DNA of 64,000 nt. Source: Caulobacter sp. FWC2 (GTDB lineage: Bacteria > Pseudomonadota > Alphaproteobacteria > Caulobacterales > Caulobacteraceae). The DNA is taken from the NCBI RefSeq assembly GCF_002742625.1, contig NZ_PEBF01000001.1:1550001-1614000 (forward strand), written 5' to 3'. Numbering within the stretch: position 1 is the first letter of the stretch; every line of letters begins with the position of its first letter. The translations under genes were made by a program, and so were the position numbers. The notes below the pieces were generated by a model. That model had not been told where the DNA came from and did no database searches. It saw nothing but the letters and a program-made list of their open reading frames with translations. Positions 42,178-50,856 of the stretch are shown in pieces.

Positions 42178-43439
42178 ACCCAGTCCGGGATGAGATCCCG
42201 GGCCAGGATCTCGTCGTAGGTCGGCCGCTTGCGGATCACCGCATAGCGGTCGCCGTCGACCAGGACCTCGGGAACCAGGGGGCGGGTGTTGTACTCGCTG
42301 GCCATGGCGGCGCCGTAGGCGCCGGCCGACATGAAGGCCACCAGGTCGCCGGCCGCGAACGGCGGCAAGGCGCGATCTCGCGTGAACGTGTCGCCCGTCT
42401 CGCAGACAGGACCCACCACGTCATAGACCGTCTCGCCGGCCCGTTTCACCACCGGGCGGATGTCGTGGAAGGCGTCGTACATGGCCGGGCGGACCAGGTC
42501 GTTCATGGCCGCGTCGATGACCAGGAACTTGCGGCCTTCCGGGCGCTCGTGGATGTGCATCACTTCGGCGACCATGACGCCGGCATTGGCGGCGATGACT
42601 CGGCCCGGCTCGAAGGCCAGCCTGACCGGCAGGCCCTTGGTGACCTCGCCGACCATGGCGCCGAACTCGGCGGGCGAGGGCGGTTCGGGATTGTTGAAAT
42701 AGGGCACGCCCAGGCCGCCGCCCAGGTCCAGGCGCTCGACCGACAGGCCTTCGCCCAGCAACTGCTCGACCAGGCCCCGCATCTTGGTGAAGGCCGCGCG
42801 CATGGGCGCAAGATCGGTGATCTGGCTGCCGATGTGGCAGGCCACGCCGACGGGGTCGAGATTGGCGTTGTTGCTGGCGTTGGCGTAGAGGCGCGCGGCC
42901 TCGGCGAACGAGACGCCGAACTTGTTCTCGGACTTGCCGGTGGCGATCTTGGCGTGACCGCCGGCCGCGACATCCGGATTGACCCGGAAGGCGACTTTCG
43001 CACGAACGCCCAGTTCGCCGGCCACCTGAGCGATCAGGTTCATCTCCGGCTCGGACTCGACATTGATCTCGGCGACGCCGGTCTTGAGGGCGAATTCGAT
43101 TTCGCGACGGGCCTTGCCGACGCCGGAGAAGACGATGCGCTCGGCCGGGATGCCGGCCGCCAGGGCGCGACGGACTTCACCCTCCGAGACCGTGTCGGCC
43201 CCGGCGCCCAGATCGCCCAGCACCTTCAGCACCGCGACGTTGGAATTGGCCTTCACGGCGTAGGCGACCAGCGGGTCGACGACGCCGCCGGCGACCAGGG
43301 CGTCGCGGAACACGGTGAAGTGCCGCTCCAGCGTGGCGCGGCTGTAGACGTAGACGGGCGTGCCGACCTCGGCCGCGATCCTGGCCAGGGGCACGCCTTC
43401 GCAGGCCAGGCCCTCGGGGCCGTACTCGAAGTGATTCAA
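42174..43439 (-). CDS. lysA: Diaminopimelate decarboxylase
   Basis: The 421-residue protein is a fold-III PLP enzyme with the PLP lysine in AYAVKANSNVAVL, then HIGSQI, DLGGGLGVPY, FEPGRVIAANAG and the C-terminal substrate motif CETGDTF. It makes lysine from meso-DAP. It is the last gene of the leftward argH-lptM-lysA cluster, an arrangement common in proteobacteria. Length is normal. Confidence 0.96.
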   Translation of the reverse strand: MNHFEYGPEGLACEGVPLARIAAEVGTPVYVYSRATLERHFTVFRDALVAGGVVDPLVAYAVKANSNVAVLKVLGDLGAGADTVSEGEVRRALAAGIPAERIVFSGVGKARREIEFALKTGVAEINVESEPEMNLIAQVAGELGVRAKVAFRVNPDVAAGGHAKIATGKSENKFGVSFAEAARLYANASNNANLDPVGVACHIGSQITDLAPMRAAFTKMRGLVEQLLGEGLSVERLDLGGGLGVPYFNNPEPPSPAEFGAMVGEVTKGLPVRLAFEPGRVIAANAGVMVAEVMHIHERPEGRKFLVIDAAMNDLVRPAMYDAFHDIRPVVKRAGETVYDVVGPVCETGDTFTRDRALPPFAAGDLVAFMSAGAYGAAMASEYNTRPLVPEVLVDGDRYAVIRKRPTYDEILARDLIPDWV

Positions 43440-43448
43440 CGGAGTCTC

Positions 43449-43769
43449 TTATTTAGGCGTGGCGCCGGGGAAGCCGGCTTGCGACGGACCGCCGAACGGA
43501 TCGTTGGTGCCGGGCAGGGGCGCTTCACGGATGGTGCGGTTGCTGGAGGCCGGGTCGCGGATCTCCTGGGCGCCTCCGGCGCGGGCCGGCTGGTTGGCCT
43601 GGGCCGAGGCGGCGCGGCGTTCAGCGTCCCAGGCGGCCTTCTTGACCGGATCCCAAAGCGGCGCGGGACGCTCCAGATTGCCTTGCTTGCCACAGGCGGC
43701 GGCCGTGAGCGCCAAGGCGGCCAGGGCGAGCAGGGTGACGGGGCGCGAGGCGATCTTACGGCGGGTCAT
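43449..43769 (-). CDS. lptM: LptM-like small lipoprotein
   Basis: ATG 43769 opens a 106-residue lipoprotein with signal [16 protein letters not shown] and lipidated Cys near residue 26. The mature start [16 protein letters not shown] matches the LptM/YifL pattern CGxKGxLxxP. LptM is known to help mature the LPS translocon LptDE. The Pro/Gly-rich tail is longer than in E. coli. It lies between argH (overlap of 4 bp) and lysA (9-bp gap), the usual place for this gene. Confidence 0.85.
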   Translation of the reverse strand: MTRRKIASRPVTLLALAALALTAAACGKQGNLERPAPLWDPVKKAAWDAERRAASAQANQPARAGGAQEIRDPASSNRTIREAPLPGTNDPFGGPSQAGFPGATPK

Positions 43770-45202
43770 GCGAGGGCTTCCTTCCAACGCGCGATCTGGG
43801 CGCGGACCTGGGCGGGGGCGGTCCCACCGTAGCTCATGCGGCTGGCCGCCGAGGCGGCCGGAGTCAGAACGGCGTAGACGCCTTCCGTGATCCGAGGCTC
43901 GATCGCCTGGAACTGTTCCAAGGTAAGATCGGCCAGATCGACGCCAAGGCCCTCGGCCGTCTTCACCGCGGAGCCTGTCACGTGGTGGGCGTCGCGGAAA
44001 GGCATGTTCAGCGTCCGCACCAGCCAATCGGCCAGGTCGGTGGCGGTCGAGAAGCCGGCGCCGGCGGCGGCGGCCATCTTGTCGGTGTTGGGGGTCAGGT
44101 CGGCGACCATGCCGGCCATGGCCAGCAAGGAAAGTTCCAGGGCGTCGAAGGCCTCGAAGGTCGGGACCTTGTCTTCCTGCATGTCCTTCGAATAGGCCAG
44201 CGGCAGGCCCTTCATGACCACGGTCAGGGTGGTCAGCGAGCCCAGGATGCGGCCGACCTTGGCGCGGATCAGCTCGGCTGCGTCGGGGTTCTTCTTCTGC
44301 GGCATGATCGAGCTGCCGGTCGTGAAGGCGTCGGTCAGCTTGATGAAGCCGAACATCGGCGTCGTCCACAGCACGATCTCCTCGGCCAGGCGCGACAGGT
44401 GCGTGGCGGTGATCGAGGCGGCCGACAGGGCCTCCAGGGCGAAGTCGCGGGCCGAGACGCTGTCCAGCGAGTTGGCGGTCGGGCGGTCGAAGCCCAGGGC
44501 CGCGGCCGTCTGGTGACGGTCGATCGGGAAGGGCGAGCCGGCCAGGGCCGCCGCGCCCAGCGGGCACTCGTTCATGCGGGCGCGGGCGTCGCGGAAGCGG
44601 CTGGCGTCGCGGCCGAACATCTCGACATAGGCCATCAGGTGGTGGCCGAAGGTCACCGGCTGGGCCGGCTGCAGGTGGGTGAAGCCCGGCATCAGGGCGT
44701 CGGCATAGGCCTCGGCCTGGGCCACCAGGGCCTTCTGGAGGGCTTCCAGCTGGGCGGCTGAGCGGTCGGCGGCGTCGCGGACCCACAGGCGGAAGTCGAC
44801 GGCCACCTGGTCGTTGCGCGAGCGGGCGGTGTGCAGCCGGCCGGCGGTCGCGCCGATCAGCTCGCGCAGCCGCGCCTCGATATTCATGTGGATGTCTTCG
44901 TATTCGTCGCGGAACGGGAAGGCCCCGGCCGTGATCTCGCCCTCGATGGCGTCGAGGCCTTTGAGGATTTCCTCGCCGTCGGCGCTTGCAATCACACCTT
45001 GGCTGATCAACATCCGGGCGTGGGCGCGGGAGCCTGCCAGGTCTTGCGCCCAGAGGCGCTTGTCGAAGCCGATGGAGACGTTGATCGCCTGCATCAGTTC
45101 CGCCGGCTTGGCCGAGAACCGACCGCCCCACATGGCTTGGCCCTGGCCGTTTTCGGCCTTGGGCGTATCGGAGGCGTTGTCGGTCATATGAGCGAAGTCC
45201 AA
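43766..45202 (-). CDS. argH: Argininosuccinate lyase
   Basis: The 478-residue protein has the fumarase/lyase signature [13 protein letters not shown], the N-terminal [12 protein letters not shown] and the [20 protein letters not shown] segment ([16 protein letters not shown]). It makes arginine from argininosuccinate. The start is either ATG 45202 or ATG 45187; the latter abuts the divergent tlpA-like start. It is first in the argH-lptM-lysA cluster. Confidence 0.96.
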   Translation of the reverse strand: MDFAHMTDNASDTPKAENGQGQAMWGGRFSAKPAELMQAINVSIGFDKRLWAQDLAGSRAHARMLISQGVIASADGEEILKGLDAIEGEITAGAFPFRDEYEDIHMNIEARLRELIGATAGRLHTARSRNDQVAVDFRLWVRDAADRSAAQLEALQKALVAQAEAYADALMPGFTHLQPAQPVTFGHHLMAYVEMFGRDASRFRDARARMNECPLGAAALAGSPFPIDRHQTAAALGFDRPTANSLDSVSARDFALEALSAASITATHLSRLAEEIVLWTTPMFGFIKLTDAFTTGSSIMPQKKNPDAAELIRAKVGRILGSLTTLTVVMKGLPLAYSKDMQEDKVPTFEAFDALELSLLAMAGMVADLTPNTDKMAAAAGAGFSTATDLADWLVRTLNMPFRDAHHVTGSAVKTAEGLGVDLADLTLEQFQAIEPRITEGVYAVLTPAASAASRMSYGGTAPAQVRAQIARWKEALA

Positions 45203-45811
45203 TCGGAGGCGGCGGCCAAGAAGCGCAACCCTGTGAGGCTGGCGCTGGGTGGCGTCGTCCTCGTCGGCGTGGCGGCGGTTCTATACGTCATCGCCAGTGC
45301 TTCGTTCAAACCCCATGGGCCCGCTGACCTCACAGAATTCAAGAAAGGCACGCTGGTAAAGCTCGACGTGCCCGCCACGCCGCGTCCCGCGCCCGACACG
45401 GTGTTCACCAGCCTGGACGGCAAGCCCGCGACCCTGGCCGACTTCAAGGGTCGTGTGGTGGTCATGAACCTTTGGGCGACCTGGTGCGCGCCGTGCAAGG
45501 CCGAGATGCCGACCCTGGCCAAGCTGCAGTCCGTCTACGCGACCCAGCCGGTCACCGTGCTGCCGATCAGCGTCGACCGCGACGGCGACCTTAACCTGGT
45601 CAACGAAGAGATGGCCGCCAACCCGCCGCTGAAGACCTATCGCGACCCGGGCTACAAGCTGTCCTTCGCCTTGGAGCCCAAGGCGGCCGGCTATCCGACC
45701 ACGATCATCTACGACCGCCAGGGCCGCGAGCGCGCCCGCATGGCCGGTCCGGCCGACTGGTCCAGCCCGGAAGCGCGCGGCATCGTCGAGAAGCTGCTGG
45801 CCGAGAAGTGA
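45188..45811 (+). CDS. TlpA-family membrane-anchored thioredoxin
   Basis: ATG 45188 gives 207 aa with one N-terminal membrane helix ([19 protein letters not shown]) and a periplasmic thioredoxin domain containing the active site [17 protein letters not shown] and the cis-Pro loop GYPTTII. It is probably a periplasmic thiol reductant, as TlpA is for cytochrome oxidase assembly. Its start codon directly abuts that of divergent argH. The next gene starts inside its stop codon. Confidence 0.93.
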   Translation: MSEVQSEAAAKKRNPVRLALGGVVLVGVAAVLYVIASASFKPHGPADLTEFKKGTLVKLDVPATPRPAPDTVFTSLDGKPATLADFKGRVVVMNLWATWCAPCKAEMPTLAKLQSVYATQPVTVLPISVDRDGDLNLVNEEMAANPPLKTYRDPGYKLSFALEPKAAGYPTTIIYDRQGRERARMAGPADWSSPEARGIVEKLLAEK

Positions 45812-46578
45812 TCGACCCGGCGATACTCGAGCCCCATATCCTCGAGCCCCATATCCTAGAGCCATTGGCCGACGACGCCTGGCCGGCCCGCGAGCGGGCG
45901 CGGCTGGGGGGCTGGCGGCTGAACGCCTCGTCCGGCCAGTCGATGCGGATCAACGCCTGCTGGCCCTTGGCGGCGCCGGATCGCGATCCGGAAGCGGCGC
46001 TGGATGCGGTCGAAGCCTGGTTCGCCGAGCGGAACCTGCCGCCGCGCTTCAAGCTGACCGACGGCGTCGTCGCGCCGGTCGATCTTGCCCAGCGCCTGGC
46101 TGCGCGCGGCTATGCCGCCTGCAAGACGACCCTGGTCATGCTGGGCCAATTAAGGGATGTGGCGGGCGGGGAGGGCGACGCCGCCATCCGCCTGTCGGAC
46201 ACGCCCGACGCCACTTTCGAGGCGGTGTTCACCGCCACGGCCGGCAACCCGGAGGACGGCCGCGAGCGGTTGGAGGCTCTCGGCCGCATTCCCGCGCCGG
46301 CCCGGTTCGCGCGGCTGGACATCGACGGCGTCCCGGCGGCGATCGGGGCCAGCGCCATCGGCGGCGGCTATGCCGGGATCTTCGGCATGCGCACCGTGCC
46401 CGACCATCGCCGTAAGGGCCTAGCCCGCCGGGTGTTGCGCGCGCTGCTGGCCGAGGCCAAGACCCTCGGCGCCGAGCGCGCCTGGCTGCAGGTCGAGGCC
46501 GACAACGCGCCGGCCATCGCCCTCTATGCCGATGAGGGCTTCGAGCCCGGGTATCGCTACAGCTACTGGGTTCGCTGA
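45808..46578 (+). CDS. GNAT-family N-acetyltransferase
   Basis: GTG 45808 overlaps the tlpA stop (GTGA) and gives 256 aa. The C-terminal GNAT core has the acetyl-CoA motif RTVPDHRRKGLARRVLRALL, then AWLQVEADNAPAIALYADEGF. The first 20 residues contain tandem ILEPH units encoded by exact 15-bp DNA repeats. The N-terminal half is a second, weaker GNAT-like region. Substrate unknown. Confidence 0.88.
   Translation: MIDPAILEPHILEPHILEPLADDAWPARERARLGGWRLNASSGQSMRINACWPLAAPDRDPEAALDAVEAWFAERNLPPRFKLTDGVVAPVDLAQRLAARGYAACKTTLVMLGQLRDVAGGEGDAAIRLSDTPDATFEAVFTATAGNPEDGRERLEALGRIPAPARFARLDIDGVPAAIGASAIGGGYAGIFGMRTVPDHRRKGLARRVLRALLAEAKTLGAERAWLQVEADNAPAIALYADEGFEPGYRYSYWVR
45826..45863. repeat. 15-bp tandem repeat inside the GNAT gene
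   Basis: CTCGAGCCCCATATC occurs at 45826-45840 and again at 45841-45855, followed by a partial third unit CTAGAGCC. Each unit encodes five residues, so copy-number change keeps the frame. Confidence 0.9.
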
Positions 46579-46626
46579 GGCGCGACGCAATCGCCCTAAC
46601 GGTGCGAGGCGTAACGTTGATAGACT

Positions 46627-46643
46627 AGTTTACAAAACAAACT
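46627..46643. promoter_or_regulatory. AT-rich dyad before the acyltransferase-3 operon
   Basis: AGTTT (46627-46631) and AAACT (46639-46643) flank ACAAAAC in an otherwise GC-rich region, 44 bp before the start. The pattern resembles TetR-type operators. The cognate regulator is unknown. Confidence 0.35.
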
Positions 46644-46686
46644 TGTTGATCCATCTTGCGGCGACCTCAAGGGGGAGACCCAAGTC

Positions 46687-47904
46687 ATGCACGCGCCCCT
46701 CAGCGCTTCCGAGCGATCGACGCTCGCCCAGATCGGCGGCCGCAACGCCCCGATCGGCGCCTTGCGCGCCTTCGTCACCCTGCTGGTGGTCGCCCACCAC
46801 GCGGTGCTGACCTATCACCCGTACGCGCCGGCCCCGAAGGCGTTCGACGCCCAGCCGATCCTGTGGACGGCGTTCCCCATCGTCGATCCGCAGAAGTTCG
46901 GCGGCTGGGGCCTGCTGACCCTGGTCAACGACCTCTTCTTCATGTCGCTGATGTTCTTCATCTCGGGCCTGTTCGTCGCCGACGGCCTGCGGGCCAAGGG
47001 CGCGGGCGGGTTCCTGAAGAGCCGCGCCCTGCGCCTGGGCGTTCCGTTCGTCCTCGCCGCCGGCCTGCTGGCGCCGCTCGCCTATTTCCCGGCCTGGTTG
47101 CAGTCGGGCGGCGCGCCTTCGTTCACGGCCTTCGCCGAGGCCTGGACGCACCTGCCGTTCTGGCCCAGCGGACCGGCCTGGTTCCTTTGGGTCTTGCTGG
47201 CCTTCGGCGCGCTGTTCACGGCGGTGTACGCCATGTGGCCCGGCGTCACCGACGCCCTCGGCGGCCTGGCCAGAGGCGCGGACGCCAGGCCAGGCCGGTT
47301 CTTCTCCGGCCTGGCGGCGGTGAGCCTGATGGCCTATCTGCCGCTGGCCATGACCACGCCGTTCGGCCACTGGACGATGGTGGGGCCTTTCGTGGTCCAG
47401 ACCGCGCGCATCGGTCACTACTTCGTCTATTTCCTGGCCGGGATCGCGGTCGGCGCGGCCGGTGTCGGCCAGGGCCTGATCGATCCGGACGGCAAGCTGG
47501 CCCAGCGCTGGTGGCTCTGGCATCTGGCCCCGATCCTGCCGATCGTCGGCGCGGTGGCGACCATGATCATCGCCTTCTCGCCGAACCCGCCGCCGAGGAC
47601 GTTGCTGGACGCCTTTGGCGGGCTGATGTTCTGCCTGTCCTGCGCCACCTTGTCGTTCGCGGCCCTGGCGACCTTCCTGCGCTTCGTCCGCAAGACGGGG
47701 CCGATCGGCGCAAGCCTGCAGGCCAACGCCTACGGCATGTACCTGACCCACTACGTCTTCACCGCCTGGCTGGGCTGGCTGCTGCTGCCCCAGAGCTGGG
47801 GCGGGCTGGCCAAGGGCTGCATCGCGTTCGGCGGGGCGGTGGCGCTCAGCTGGCTGACGACCATGGTCCTGCGCCGCATGCCGCTGTTGGGGCGAATCCT
47901 GTGA
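46687..47904 (+). CDS. Acyltransferase family 3 membrane protein
   Basis: The 405-residue protein has about ten membrane helices and the family's N-terminal histidine motif in LRAFVTLLVVAHHAVLTYHP, then FFMSLMFFISGLFVADGL and RALRLGVPFVLA. Family members transfer acyl groups to extracytoplasmic glycans or other acceptors. AAGGGGGAGA precedes the ATG. It leads a three-gene rightward operon with a membrane protein and a winged-helix regulator. Confidence 0.9.
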   Translation: MHAPLSASERSTLAQIGGRNAPIGALRAFVTLLVVAHHAVLTYHPYAPAPKAFDAQPILWTAFPIVDPQKFGGWGLLTLVNDLFFMSLMFFISGLFVADGLRAKGAGGFLKSRALRLGVPFVLAAGLLAPLAYFPAWLQSGGAPSFTAFAEAWTHLPFWPSGPAWFLWVLLAFGALFTAVYAMWPGVTDALGGLARGADARPGRFFSGLAAVSLMAYLPLAMTTPFGHWTMVGPFVVQTARIGHYFVYFLAGIAVGAAGVGQGLIDPDGKLAQRWWLWHLAPILPIVGAVATMIIAFSPNPPPRTLLDAFGGLMFCLSCATLSFAALATFLRFVRKTGPIGASLQANAYGMYLTHYVFTAWLGWLLLPQSWGGLAKGCIAFGGAVALSWLTTMVLRRMPLLGRIL

Positions 47905-47936
47905 GCCGTCATGATGCAGCGCTGAAAGGGATCGGC

Positions 47937-48581
47937 ATGCCAGAAGACCAACCTAGCAAGCTCAAGAGCGCCCAGGACGACCTGGCCTTCCTGCGCGGCC
48001 TCGCCGAGGGCAGCAACGAGCGCGGCGGGCTGGGCGTAGCCGGGGGCGCGCTCTACGGATCGGCGGGCGTACTCTACGGCGTCCAGACCCTGAGCTATTT
48101 CGTCCAGGAGAAAGGCCTGCTGAGCCTGGGATCGACCGGGAACATCGTCATGGCGTGGGCGCCGACGGTGATCTTCCTGATCCTGATGACCATCGTCATC
48201 ATCATCGATCGCAAGAACCCCCAGCGCGGCGTCACCAATCGCGCCGTCAACGCCGCCTTCGCGGGCACGGGCATCGCCAATCTGGCGCTGGTCGTGGTCT
48301 TCGCCTCGGCCGCCGCGCGCAACCACGACTTCCGCTATTGGCTGTTCCATCCGGCGGTGGTGTTCATCCTCCAGGGGGCGGTCTGGTACGTGAGCTTCGT
48401 GCTGCGCAAGCGGATATGGATGGCGCTGGTGGCGATCGGCTGGCTGGTGTCAGGCGTGGCCATGGGGATGCTGATCCATCGCGCCGACCTCTATCTGGCG
48501 ATCGCGACCTTCGGCCTCTTCGCGTTCATGGGGGCCCCGGGGTTCTTCATGATGCGCCAGGCCCTGCGGCCGGCCGCCTGA
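47937..48581 (+). CDS. Multi-pass membrane protein of unknown function
   Basis: ATG 47937, with AAAGGG 8 nt upstream, opens 214 residues. A charged N-terminus (KLKSAQDDLAFLRGLAEGS) precedes about five or six helices, such as TVIFLILMTIVIIIDR and NLALVVVFASAAA. The layout is often seen next to small winged-helix regulators, as here (7-bp gap). No function can be assigned. Confidence 0.82.
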   Translation: MPEDQPSKLKSAQDDLAFLRGLAEGSNERGGLGVAGGALYGSAGVLYGVQTLSYFVQEKGLLSLGSTGNIVMAWAPTVIFLILMTIVIIIDRKNPQRGVTNRAVNAAFAGTGIANLALVVVFASAAARNHDFRYWLFHPAVVFILQGAVWYVSFVLRKRIWMALVAIGWLVSGVAMGMLIHRADLYLAIATFGLFAFMGAPGFFMMRQALRPAA

Positions 48582-48588
48582 GACGATC

Positions 48589-48903
48589 GTGGCGCCCAGG
48601 TTCGACATCAGCGGGCTGGACGACGTCATCCATGGCCGCGTGCGGCTGGGGATCGTCGCCTACCTGGCCAGCGCCGAGGTGGCCGACTTCACCGAGCTGA
48701 AGGACGTGCTGGAGGTCACCCAAGGCAACCTGTCGATCCACCTGCGCAAGCTGGAGGAGGCGGGCTATGTCTCGATCGACAAGAGCTTCGTCGGCCGCAA
48801 GCCGTTGACCCGCGTGCGCCTGACCGAGACGGGGCGGGCGGCGTTTGGGACCTATCTGAAGGCCATGGGGCAACTGGTCGAGCAGGCCGGGGGCTCTTCA
48901 TAG
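48589..48903 (+). CDS. Winged-helix transcriptional regulator (HTH_34 type)
   Basis: The 104-residue protein, starting at GTG 48589, is a single MarR/ArsR-like winged helix: IHGRVRLGIVAYLAS, the recognition helix region VTQGNLSIHLRKLEEAGYV and the wing RKPLTRVRLTETGRAAF. Members of this group usually follow a multi-pass membrane protein gene and probably control that operon. Confidence 0.92.
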   Translation: MAPRFDISGLDDVIHGRVRLGIVAYLASAEVADFTELKDVLEVTQGNLSIHLRKLEEAGYVSIDKSFVGRKPLTRVRLTETGRAAFGTYLKAMGQLVEQAGGSS

Positions 48904-48937
48904 TCCGATCTCCCCGGCGTACGCCGGGAAGATCGGA
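48904..48937. terminator. Two-tier palindrome between convergent genes
   Basis: CCGATCT (48905-48911) pairs with AGATCGG (48930-48936), and the interior holds the 16-bp palindrome CCCGGCGTACGCCGGG. It lies between the convergent HTH_34 and gluQ genes and resembles the arms of the type B repeat. It probably blocks read-through in both directions. Confidence 0.6.
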
Positions 48938-48939
48938 AT

Positions 48940-49782
48940 TCAGGAGAATCCAAGTTCTTTCCTGAGGTCGGCCGCGCTCATGCCCGCGGCCCTGAGTTCA
49001 CGCAGGGTCTGGGCCTTGTCGCGCTTGGCGTAGCGCTTGCCGTCCGGGCCGACCAGCAGGCCATGATGGCGGTAGGTCGGCGTCGGATAGCCCAGCAGCG
49101 CCTGCAGCAGGCGCTGGATGTGGGCGGCCTCGAACAGGTCGACGCCTCGGATCACGTGGGTGACGCCTTGCAGCGCATCGTCGTGGACCACGGCCAGGTG
49201 ATAGGCCACGCCGACGTCCTTGCGGGCCAGGACGATGTCGCCCGCGGTCTCGGGTCGCGCCTGGATGACGCCGGTCTCGCCGTCGGGGCCCGCGCCCTCC
49301 TCGACGAAGGTCAGGCCGTCGAAGCCGCCGAGCGCGTCACGCGCCGCCGCCAGTGACAGCCGCCAGGCGAAGGCCTCGCCGCGTTCAAGGCGCTCGGCTT
49401 CCTCGTCCGCCGAGAGGGGGGCGCCGATATAGGCAACCGCCGGCCCATGCGGCGCGCGGCCGATGTCGATCTCCTTGCGGGTCTTGAAGCAGCGATAGAC
49501 CAGGCCGCGTTCGCGTAGAGCCTCGATGGCCGCGTGGTAGTCGGCGAGATATTCGGATTGCCGGCGGACGGGCGTTTCCCAGGAAAGGCCCAGCCAGGCC
49601 AAGTCCTCGAAGATCGCCGCATCGTATTCGGGCCGGCAGCGGGTGGCGTCGATGTCCTCGATGCGCAGTAGAAAGCGCCCGCCGGCCTCTTGCGCGGCGC
49701 GAAAAGCCGTCAGCGCCGAGAAGGCATGGCCGCGATGCAGATAACCCGTCGGCGACGGGGCGAACCGGGTGACGAAGGTCAC
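48940..49782 (-). CDS. gluQ: Glutamyl-Q tRNA(Asp) synthetase
   Basis: The frame is open to 49935, but GTG 49780-49782 with GAGGT upstream begins (M)TFVTRFAPSPTGYLHRGHAF, the class I start, giving 280 aa. The HIGH motif appears as HRGH and the KMSKS loop as KRYAKRDKA. It lacks the C-terminal anticodon domain of GltX, the mark of GluQ, which glutamylates queuosine of tRNA-Asp. It follows tetR by 8 bp. Confidence 0.93.
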   Translation of the reverse strand: MTFVTRFAPSPTGYLHRGHAFSALTAFRAAQEAGGRFLLRIEDIDATRCRPEYDAAIFEDLAWLGLSWETPVRRQSEYLADYHAAIEALRERGLVYRCFKTRKEIDIGRAPHGPAVAYIGAPLSADEEAERLERGEAFAWRLSLAAARDALGGFDGLTFVEEGAGPDGETGVIQARPETAGDIVLARKDVGVAYHLAVVHDDALQGVTHVIRGVDLFEAAHIQRLLQALLGYPTPTYRHHGLLVGPDGKRYAKRDKAQTLRELRAAGMSAADLRKELGFS

Positions 49783-49790
49783 GCTGGACC

Positions 49791-50417
49791 TCAGTCCTGA
49801 GGGGCGGTCAGCTTCGCGAACATGCCCAGGTGCTCGAACACGGCGCGGAGGAAGGCTTCCTCGCCGCCCAGCTGGGCCTTCAGCGTGGTGAACTGCTTGA
49901 AGCCGATCATCTCGGCCAGGCCGTGGCCGGCGCACCAGGCGGCGATCGTCGCCAGCTCCAGGTCGATACCGCTCACGTCGCCGCCACTGTTCTCGTTGAT
50001 GGTGTCGCGGACCTGGCAGTAGGCGCCGTCGTCCTTCAGCTGGTCGGGCAGGGCGTCCTTGTCGCGCGAACGGTCGTACATCACGCGATAGAGCGCCGGG
50101 TTGTCGCGGGCGAAGCAGACATAGGCCACGCCGATATTGGTCATCCGCGAGCGGGCGTCCTGGGTCTCCGTGCGCGCCTGGGTCAGCGCGTCATTGAGCT
50201 CGTGCCAGCCCTCGTGGGCGACGGCTTCCAGCAGCTCGGCCTTGTCCTTGAAGTGGTGATAGGGCGCGGCGGGGCTGACCCCGGCCTCGCGCGCCACGGC
50301 CCGCAGCGACAGGGCCGCGGGACCCTCGGTCTCAAGGATCTTGCGGGCGGCGTCGATCAGGGCGCGGCTCAGGTCGCCATGATGATACGGGCGGGATTCG
50401 GCGGTCGCGATGGTCAT
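49791..50417 (-). CDS. TetR-family transcriptional regulator
   Basis: The 208-residue protein has an N-terminal HTH (RALIDAARKILETEGPAALS, then LRAVAREAGVSPAAPYHHFKDKAEL) and a C-terminal helical ligand domain (TNIGVAYVCFARDNPALYRVM), of the TetR_C_33/WHG type. It is divergent from a 36-aa membrane peptide gene; the shared region holds a 15-bp dyad within a good promoter. gluQ follows it, probably in the same transcript. Confidence 0.93.
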   Translation of the reverse strand: MTIATAESRPYHHGDLSRALIDAARKILETEGPAALSLRAVAREAGVSPAAPYHHFKDKAELLEAVAHEGWHELNDALTQARTETQDARSRMTNIGVAYVCFARDNPALYRVMYDRSRDKDALPDQLKDDGAYCQVRDTINENSGGDVSGIDLELATIAAWCAGHGLAEMIGFKQFTTLKAQLGGEEAFLRAVFEHLGMFAKLTAPQD

Positions 50418-50475
50418 TGATCCTCACTGTAACAGCACCTTTCCAAATTTTCATCCAAACACTGTAAAGATCATC

Positions 50476-50503
50476 TTGACGTCGTTCAGATAGGTGCTAT
50501 CTA
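50476..50503 (+). promoter_or_regulatory. Promoter with an internal dyad operator
   Basis: TTGACGT (50476-50482), a 13-bp spacer and GCTATCTA (50496-50503) fit the sigma-73 pattern. A perfect inverted repeat AGATAG-GTG-CTATCT (50488-50502) lies across the spacer and -10, ideal for repression, and the divergent tetR product is the natural candidate. Confidence 0.6.
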
Positions 50504-50578
50504 AGCATCGTCCAGATTGGTTCGGCGCAAGCCCGGCCAGGGCCCATCGGGGCAGGACAACAAACCGAGGGACTTCCC

Positions 50579-50689
50579 ATGCAACGTACGCTCGCCGCTC
50601 TTGAAAACGCCTTCGACCGTCTGGCCGCCGGCTATTTCCTCGTCATCGCCCTTGGCGTCGCCGCCGCTGTCGCCGGCGTGGTTCTCTGA
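50579..50689 (+). CDS. Single-helix membrane peptide, 36 aa
   Basis: ATG 50579 follows GAGGGA by 6 nt. The 36-residue product has an amphipathic start (MQRTLAALENAFDRLAAGYF) and one membrane helix (LVIALGVAAAVAGVVL). A promoter with a dyad operator lies 76 bp upstream, facing tetR. It is probably a regulated small membrane protein; its partner is unknown. Confidence 0.7.
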   Translation: MQRTLAALENAFDRLAAGYFLVIALGVAAAVAGVVL

Positions 50690-50856
50690 TCAAGACTGAC
50701 GGTTCGCTGTCGGCGGGGTCGCCTCAGAGCGCCCGCCGCCGCGTTCGGCTTGAAGCTTTGCTTTAGCGGAGCTAACCAGAACCGGACGCGTTAGCCTTCT
50801 CGACGCTTTAATCCGTACGCGTCGCAGGCTTTCTCCATGATCCAAGACATCGTCCG

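Noticed and set aside
43449..45131. A 560-codon minus-strand frame across argH
   Set aside because: Only its last 106 codons are real (the LptM-like lipoprotein from 43769). The rest is an out-of-frame shadow of argH, rich in Arg and Pro.
46656..48581. A single 641-codon gene covering the acyltransferase and the next membrane protein
   Set aside because: The first 420 codons are out of frame with the clear acyltransferase-3 protein at 46687. The membrane protein starts at its own ATG 47937 with a ribosome site.
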